This document shows, in pieces, positions 4,224 to 6,344 of a DNA stretch of 6,344 bases. The stretch comes from JBJXHB01 sp046160725. GTDB lineage: Bacteria > Pseudomonadota > Gammaproteobacteria > Burkholderiales > Burkholderiaceae_C. The notes beneath the pieces were generated by a model. The model was given only the letters and a program-made list of their open reading frames with translations. It was not told the DNA's origin and did no database searches. The DNA lies in contig JBJXHB010000411.1 in NCBI GenBank assembly GCA_046160725.1, forward strand, positions 1 to 6,344. Direction: 5' to 3'. Positions within the stretch are counted from its first letter, which is position 1. Each line of letters begins with the position of its first letter. Position numbers and translations under genes: made by a program.

Positions 4224-6141
4224 AGGCATCGGGCCAGGGCGCGGCCTCGACCACCGGGAAGCTGAGCTGGAAGCGGTCCAGCAGGCCGAAAAAGACGGCC
4301 AGCCGGCTGGCGTCGCCGCTGATCTGCAACTGGCCCGCGGCGATGGCCTGTGGCGGCGCGAGCGTCTGCATCAGGATGGCGTCCAGCGTGCTGCGGTCCA
4401 GCGTGAGTGACGCCGCGGCGGCCGGCGCGGCCGCGACCTGCAGCGCATGCAGGGCCCCGTTGACGATCTCGACCAGCCAGTGCTCGCCGCGGTCCGGAAA
4501 ATGCCAGGCCAGGTTGAACGCCATGCCGGCCGCCTTGCCCGCGTTGAGGCGGATGGCCAGGGTGTCGAACATGGCCTCGCTGCTGAGGGCCGCCACCAGC
4601 GCAAAACCGGCCCCGGCGGGCGCCGGCTTGGGCGGGCCGTTGCGGTACTCGTGCGCGCCCAGCAGGAAAGCATTGCGCCAGGTCGCGCTCTCGGCCTGGA
4701 AGCCCATCTGCTCCAGCGCCGCGGCGGCCAGCGCGCGCGCGCCGGCATGCTCGGGGTGGGCATACACCGCATGCTTCATCACCTCGGCCACCCAGCGGTA
4801 CTCGCCGCGCTCGAAGTCCGCCTGGGCCCGTGCAACCGCGGCATCCACGCCGCCCATGTAGGCCATCATCTTTTTGGCCTGCGGCACCGGCGGCAGCGCG
4901 TGCAGGTTGGCCGGGTGGCCGTCGTACCAGCTCAGGTAGCGCTGGTAGATGGCCTTCACGTTGTGGCTGACCGTGCCGTAGTAGCCGCGGTTGTGCCATT
5001 TGCGGCTCACGCCCTCCGGCAGCTTCAGGCCCTCCGCGATCTCGGCCGGCTTCAGGCCATGGTTCATCAGCCGCACCGTCTGGTCGTGCAGCACGCGGTA
5101 CAGGTCGCGCTGCTCGGCCAGGAAGCGGCGCGCGTTGTCGGCGCCGAAGGTCGGCCAGTGGTGCTGGGCCAGGATGACGTCGATGCGGTCGCCCCAGCGG
5201 TGCAGCGCATGGTGCAGGTACTTGGCCCAGGCCAGGGCGTCGCGCACCGCCGCGCCGCGCAGCGGGCAGACGTTGTGCAGCGTGTGGTTGGTGTTCTCGG
5301 CCAGGTCCAGCGCGCGCTCGGACGGAAAGTAGAAATGCATCTCGGCCGGCGCCTCGGTCTCCGGCGCGAGCTGGAACTCGATGGTCATGCCGTCGATGAC
5401 ATGGGTCTCGTAGGCCTGCGCGATGGTCAGCGTCGGCGCAATCAGGCTGGGCCGGCCCATCGGCAGCACCTTGCCCAGGCCGGCATCGACCTGGCCGGCC
5501 GGGCCCTTGGGCAGGGTCTGGCCGAACTGGAACTGCGAGCGGCGCGACATCGGCACGCCGGCCAGGACGTTCTCGGCCACCGCGGCCTGCATGAAGCCGG
5601 CCGGGGCGATGATCGCGCAGCGGCCGGCGTCCACGTCGGCCTGGGTCGTCAGGCCGCCGACACCGCCGAAGTGGTCGCCATGGCTGTGGCTGTACATCAC
5701 CGCCAGCAGCGGGCGCCGGGCCTGCGGGTCGCGGTGCTGCCGGTACAGCGCCAGCGACGCGGCCGCCGTGGCCGGCGTGGACAGCGCGTCCAGCGCGATC
5801 AGCCCGGTGTCGCTTTCGATGAAGGTGATGTTGGCAATGTCCAGGCCGCGCACCTGGTAGATGCGGGGCGTGACCTGGAACAGCCCGTGCGTGCGGTTCA
5901 GCCGCGCCTGGCGCCACAGGCTGGGGTTGACGGTGGGGGCCGGCGTCTCGTCGTCAAGGAAGGCATAGGGCTTCATGCTCCACACCAGGCCGCCGTCGGG
6001 ACGCCGCACCTCGGCGTCCTCGACCGTGCCGATGAAACCGCGCATGGCCTGGGCCGCGTCGTCGCCGTCCTCCGGCGGCAGCTCGGCCTGGACCAGGCGG
6101 TGGAAGTCGAGCGTGGGGCCGTAGGCGGTGGGTGGGTTCAT
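4222..6141 (-). CDS. Class III alkylsulfatase (SdsA1/YjcS-like, MBL-fold zinc hydrolase), 639 aa
   Basis: This enzyme cleaves primary or secondary alkyl sulfates such as dodecyl sulfate into alcohol and sulfate using two zinc ions. The metallo-beta-lactamase motif YSHSHGDHFGG gives ligands His152, His154, Asp156 and His157. Glu263 (TEAPAEM), Glu282 (AENTNHTLHN) and His327 (AQHHWP) match the other SdsA1 metal ligands, and all seven fall at a constant offset of 17 from SdsA1 numbering as I recall it. Domains in order: short N-terminal arm (1-85), MBL domain (about 86-350), helical alkylsulfatase dimerisation domain (about 375-515, with RGYYGTVSHNVKAIYQRY and a TPR-like stretch), and a C-terminal SCP2-like domain (about 520-639) that binds the alkyl chain in the family. 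SdsA1 is secreted and slightly longer; here the N-terminus (MNPPTAYGPT) has no signal peptide, suggesting cytoplasmic location. The ribosome binding site is weak. It begins 38 nt after the DUF1254/1214 gene and ends 9 nt before the arylsulfatase. Confidence 0.94.
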   Translation of the reverse strand: MNPPTAYGPTLDFHRLVQAELPPEDGDDAAQAMRGFIGTVEDAEVRRPDGGLVWSMKPYAFLDDETPAPTVNPSLWRQARLNRTHGLFQVTPRIYQVRGLDIANITFIESDTGLIALDALSTPATAAASLALYRQHRDPQARRPLLAVMYSHSHGDHFGGVGGLTTQADVDAGRCAIIAPAGFMQAAVAENVLAGVPMSRRSQFQFGQTLPKGPAGQVDAGLGKVLPMGRPSLIAPTLTIAQAYETHVIDGMTIEFQLAPETEAPAEMHFYFPSERALDLAENTNHTLHNVCPLRGAAVRDALAWAKYLHHALHRWGDRIDVILAQHHWPTFGADNARRFLAEQRDLYRVLHDQTVRLMNHGLKPAEIAEGLKLPEGVSRKWHNRGYYGTVSHNVKAIYQRYLSWYDGHPANLHALPPVPQAKKMMAYMGGVDAAVARAQADFERGEYRWVAEVMKHAVYAHPEHAGARALAAAALEQMGFQAESATWRNAFLLGAHEYRNGPPKPAPAGAGFALVAALSSEAMFDTLAIRLNAGKAAGMAFNLAWHFPDRGEHWLVEIVNGALHALQVAAAPAAAASLTLDRSTLDAILMQTLAPPQAIAAGQLQISGDASRLAVFFGLLDRFQLSFPVVEAAPWPDA

Positions 6142-6179
6142 GGCGGGCTCGTTGGTCGGCGCGTGTGCGCCGGGGTGGA

Positions 6180-6344
6180 CTAGGACGTGGGCGACGACAG
6201 GGTCTGCAGGGCCGGAAACACCGCGCGCCCGTCGGCCAGCTCCGGGCGCGGCCAGTAGGCGCGCATCGACAGCCGGAAGGCGCCGGCCGGCGCCGGCAGC
6301 CAGGTGGCCCGGGCCCCCGGGTCGGTGGGTTCGGCATGGCTGAT
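6180..6344 (-). CDS. DUF1254/DUF1214 domain protein, C-terminal 54 residues (cut by window edge)
   Basis: Only the end of this gene is present. The minus strand from 6344 to the TAG at 6182-6180 reads 54 codons containing WLPAPAGAFRLSMRAYWPRPE, close to the conserved C-terminus of DUF1214 (typically WLPAPxGPFxLxLRxYWPKPE). Proteins with this end usually carry DUF1254 in front and are often exported, but their biochemical role is not settled. The final residues (ALQTLSSPTS) differ from the usual ending. It lies 38 nt upstream of the alkylsulfatase on the same strand, so it is probably in the same operon. The start, signal peptide and upstream domain are outside the window. I call this from motif recall on a short fragment. 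Confidence 0.75.
   Translation of the reverse strand: MSHAEPTDPGARATWLPAPAGAFRLSMRAYWPRPELADGRAVFPALQTLSSPTS

Noticed and set aside
4381..4405. Two direct copies of GTCCAGCGTG five bases apart
   Set aside because: They encode repeated TLD tripeptides in the C-terminal SCP2-like domain; too short and in frame to suggest a mobile or regulatory element.
3866..5917. A 683-codon minus-strand frame spanning the junction of the two sulfatases
   Set aside because: It is a shifted frame of the same strand, rich in Arg, Pro, Gly and Ala, with no domains; both true frames are clear.
4447..6183. A 578-codon open frame on the plus strand opposite the alkylsulfatase
   Set aside because: Same antisense shadow effect; the product is His/Arg/Val/Gln-rich without motifs, while the opposite strand has all seven zinc ligands and correct family length.
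6279..6294. A perfect 16-bp palindrome made only of G and C
   Set aside because: It encodes the conserved PAPAGA segment of the DUF1214 C-terminus with preferred codons; GCC/GGC runs make such palindromes by chance.
1..6344. Search for tRNA, CRISPR repeats, insertion sequence ends or phage genes
   Set aside because: No spaced repeats, cloverleaf-like sequence, transposase motif or target-site duplication was seen by eye on either strand.

Overview
The window is very GC-rich, with strong G/C preference at third codon positions and long open frames opposite every real gene. Together with the protein families seen (a NarL/FixJ-type response regulator, a ketopantoate reductase-like protein and two kinds of sulfatase), this suggests a chromosomal segment of a betaproteobacterium, probably Burkholderiales/Comamonadaceae-like. 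That placement is inference from style. No RNA gene, IS element, CRISPR array, phage gene or attachment site is visible.

Layout. (1) 1-267, minus strand: the first 89 codons of a response regulator receiver domain, running off the left edge. (2) 268-469: a divergent intergenic region with one clear 7-bp hairpin. (3) 470-922, plus: an unrecognised 150-aa, lysine-rich protein with a helical/coiled-coil front half, preceded by a strong ribosome binding site. (4) 978-1910, plus: a 310-aa member of the ketopantoate reductase (ApbA/PanE) family whose active-site pattern is not that of true PanE. (5) A 16-nt convergent gap. (6) 1927-6344, minus: a three-gene block read leftwards. It holds the C-terminal end of a DUF1254/DUF1214 protein, then a complete class III (zinc, metallo-beta-lactamase fold) alkylsulfatase, then a complete formylglycine-type arylsulfatase with an extra C-terminal beta-sandwich domain.

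How they work together. The minus-strand block is the coherent unit. Two sulfatases of unrelated fold and chemistry lie 9 nt apart, and the ribosome binding site of the second overlaps the stop codon of the first, so they are almost certainly co-expressed. Neither has a visible signal peptide, so the pair looks like a cytoplasmic sulfate-ester cleavage module. The zinc enzyme would hydrolyse alkyl sulfates and the formylglycine enzyme aryl or other sulfate esters, releasing sulfate and an alcohol or phenol. No transporter, formylglycine-generating enzyme or regulator for it lies in the window. The plus-strand genes and the response regulator have no evident functional link to the sulfatase block.

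Most noteworthy points: the sulfatase pair itself, the Cys-Ser-Thr-Thr-Arg activation motif (Thr where Pro or Ala is usual), a perfect 12-bp inverted repeat inside the arylsulfatase gene, the altered active-site Asn pattern of the PanE-like protein, and the uncharacterised lysine-rich protein. None amounts to clear proof of a new system.
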